Positions 6,017 through 7,010 of a DNA stretch of 7,010 nt are shown here, piece after piece. The notes beneath the pieces were generated by a model. That model did no database searches. It saw nothing but the letters and a program-made list of their open reading frames with translations, and had not been told where the DNA came from. Each line of letters begins with the position of its first letter. Position 1 is the stretch's first letter. A program made the translations under genes and the position numbers. Source of the stretch: an uncultured Bilophila sp. (GTDB taxonomy: Bacteria; Desulfobacterota; Desulfovibrionia; Desulfovibrionales; Desulfovibrionaceae); NCBI GenBank assembly GCA_959604115.1, contig CAUHBW010000205.1, positions 1 through 7,010 on the forward strand, read 5' to 3'.

Positions 6017-6700
6017 TCACGGGCGCAGGAGTTTCTGGACAAGTTGCCTTTCGGTCACATGCAGCCGGGACAGGCCTTCGGCATCGAGTCCCGCGCCGAG
6101 GGCTGCGGCCTTGCGGAGCGCCTGCGTGACCTCGGGCGATTCGAAGTCGGAGGCCGTCGAGGCGTCGGAACCGAGGACGAGGCCGCAGCCGAAGCGTTCG
6201 GCCATACGGGCGACGTGTCCGTTGGCGAGGCAATGCCGGGGCGCGGCGCTCAGTTCGAGCAGTACGCCCCTTTCGGCGGCGAGTTCGGCGTCTTCCGGCG
6301 TAATCAGGCCGGGATGCGCGAGGATGTCCACGCCCGCGCGGACGGCGGCGAGGTTCGTGCCCGTTTCCACTACGTCGGTGAGGTGGCGGGGGACGCTTTC
6401 CCCGTGCCCGAGGACCAGCGCGGCCCCGAGTTCCCGCGCCTGTTCCACGGCATCGGGCAGCAGCGCGGGCGGAACGTGGACCAGTTCCACTCCGGCGAAG
6501 GCTTCGATGCCCGCATAGAGCGAGGCGGTTTTGACCAGCGGCGCGAGCGTGGGCAGCAGAATGGGCAAGGTCGAGACGTCCGTCCGGACGATCAGCCCGA
6601 CCGCCCGGTAGCCCGCGCATTTCGCCAGCCGCATGGCCTCGGAAGGCAACAGCCCGTCGCGCCCGCCCGAGCAGCTTACATGGATATGAAAATCGAACAT
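6017..6700 (-). CDS. PHP-domain metal-dependent phosphoesterase-like protein
   Basis: 227-residue protein of the PHP (polymerase and histidinol phosphatase) superfamily, close to the small archaeal/bacterial group often annotated 'histidinol phosphate phosphatase domain-containing'. Seen: N-terminal FDFHIH (H5, H7), LLPSEAMRLAKCAGYRAVG, GVELVHVPP (E72, H75), LGHGES (H99), TNLAAVRAGVDILAHPGLIT (H129), LELSAAPRHCLANGHVA and VLGSDAS (D179). The order and spacing fit one complete PHP barrel. Two usual metal motifs are altered: the TDH element expected after GYRAVG reads IVR, and the closing DAH reads DAS. The start ATG has AAGGAAA 7 bases upstream. It is transcribed towards folD and is flanked by two direct repeat copies; its leader contains the hairpin of copy B. 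The substrate is unknown; true histidinol-phosphate phosphatase activity should not be assumed, and no his genes are nearby. Confidence 0.88.
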   Translation of the reverse strand: MFDFHIHVSCSGGRDGLLPSEAMRLAKCAGYRAVGLIVRTDVSTLPILLPTLAPLVKTASLYAGIEAFAGVELVHVPPALLPDAVEQARELGAALVLGHGESVPRHLTDVVETGTNLAAVRAGVDILAHPGLITPEDAELAAERGVLLELSAAPRHCLANGHVARMAERFGCGLVLGSDASTASDFESPEVTQALRKAAALGAGLDAEGLSRLHVTERQLVQKLLRP

Positions 6701-6726
6701 GGGATTTCCTTTTTGAGAGGGAGGAA

Positions 6727-6804
6727 GGCACGGGGGAGGGAGCTTTTTGAAAAAAGTTCCCTCCCCCGCCTCCCCACCCGCAAGAACTTTGACTGGTGGG
6801 GAGG
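6727..6804 (+). repeat. Intergenic hairpin repeat, copy B, with long stem
   Basis: About 78 bases, directly repeated relative to copy A at 5839-5912. It contains a strong hairpin at 6732-6767: GGGGGAGGGAGCTTTTT pairs with AAAAAGTTCCCTCCCCC with one wobble, up to 17 pairs. It lies 31 bases before the PHP gene start, so any transcript from further right would carry it in its leader. No T-run follows on either strand, so it is a poor classical terminator. Confidence 0.7.
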
Positions 6805-6965
6805 CGGCTCGCAGGCAGTCCCTGCCGGGCGAGAGGTGGTGTTACGGCGAGGCCAAAGGACACTTTTCCGCCTTTGTGCGGCCGTTCCGGGAGACGTATG
6901 CCAAACGGGAACGCCTCCGCATCCCCGGATGCTTCATCGACCCATACGAAAATCTTTGAAGAGAA
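6805..6965. other. Intergenic stretch without a supported gene
   Basis: Upstream of the PHP gene and to the right of copy B. A plus-strand open frame crosses it (6747-6959) but starts at TTG inside the repeat, has no ribosome binding site and no recognisable family. Its last 40 residues or so (ending FIDPYENL) look somewhat protein-like, so a gene remnant is possible. Small stem-loops (CAAAGG/CCTTTG at 6854-6876, GCATC/GATGC at 6919-6932) are unremarkable. No clear promoter for the PHP gene was found. Confidence 0.4.
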
Positions 6966-6994
6966 GGGGGTGGGGTTTGGGGAGGGGGGGGGGG
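6966..6994 (+). other. Four-run G tract, putative G-quadruplex
   Basis: Runs of 5, 4, 4 and 11 G separated by T, TTT and A, matching the standard intramolecular G-quadruplex pattern with very short loops. The 11-G run is also slippage-prone and may be miscounted by sequencing. Confidence 0.6.
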
Positions 6995-7010
6995 AACTTT
7001 ATCAGAAAGT
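6984..7010. repeat. Truncated hairpin repeat at the right edge
   Basis: A G-rich run, GGGGAACTTT, ATC, then AGAAAGT: the left arm and the start of the right arm of a hairpin like the one at 1-30, cut by the window end. Relative to copies A and B it seems to lie in the opposite orientation, since its C-rich flank would be read on the minus strand. Confidence 0.5.

Noticed and set aside
6747..6959. 70-residue plus-strand open frame at the right end
   Set aside because: Starts at TTG within a repeat hairpin, contains no internal Met, has no ribosome binding site and no recognised family. A gene remnant cannot be excluded.

Overview
The window looks like chromosomal DNA of a GC-rich Gram-negative bacterium (roughly 60% G+C by eye). 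The best guess is a sulfate- or sulfite-reducing member of Desulfovibrionaceae (Desulfovibrio/Bilophila type). This rests on the style of the proteins (long divergent formate-THF ligase, FolD, UPF0210/ACT pair) and on the G/C-rich intergenic hairpins with CTTTTT/AAAAAG cores. No rRNA or other marker gene is present, so the assignment is inference.

Layout: five well-supported protein genes plus one well-supported two-gene link. On the minus strand at the left, a tandem-ACT-domain protein (1452-2012) is followed after 32 bases by a UPF0210/DUF711 'PFL family' protein (46-1419). They form a probable operon read leftwards, ending near a perfect hairpin at 1-30. An AT-rich divergent region (2013-2295) holds a plausible promoter for this operon and a 10-base palindrome. 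On the plus strand follow fhs (formate-tetrahydrofolate ligase, 2296-4071) with its own terminator hairpin, then speG (spermidine N-acetyltransferase, 4380-4922) and folD (methylene-THF dehydrogenase/cyclohydrolase, 4945-5835), only 22 bases apart and probably co-transcribed. A good rho-independent terminator follows at 5909-5947. A convergent minus-strand PHP-domain protein (6017-6700) comes next, and the last 310 bases are non-coding and repeat-rich.

Functionally, Fhs and FolD together form the reversible formate to 10-formyl-THF to methenyl-THF to methylene-THF branch that feeds purine, formyl-methionine, serine/glycine and, in suitable hosts, acetyl-CoA pathway carbon. SpeG (polyamine acetylation) sits between them and reads almost like an enterobacterial protein. 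The tandem ACT protein resembles the GcvR-type layout (two ACT domains, no DNA-binding domain), and its position opposite fhs makes an amino-acid or one-carbon sensing role possible but unproven.

A recurring feature is a family of intergenic hairpin repeats: full copies at 5839-5912 and 6727-6804 flank the PHP gene as direct repeats, and related hairpins sit at both extreme ends of the window. No CRISPR array, transposase, tRNA, rRNA or phage gene was seen. I found no clear undescribed multi-gene system. The most unusual items are the PHP protein with altered metal-site motifs, the divergent Fhs, the repeat family and a strong G-quadruplex-type tract at 6966-6994.
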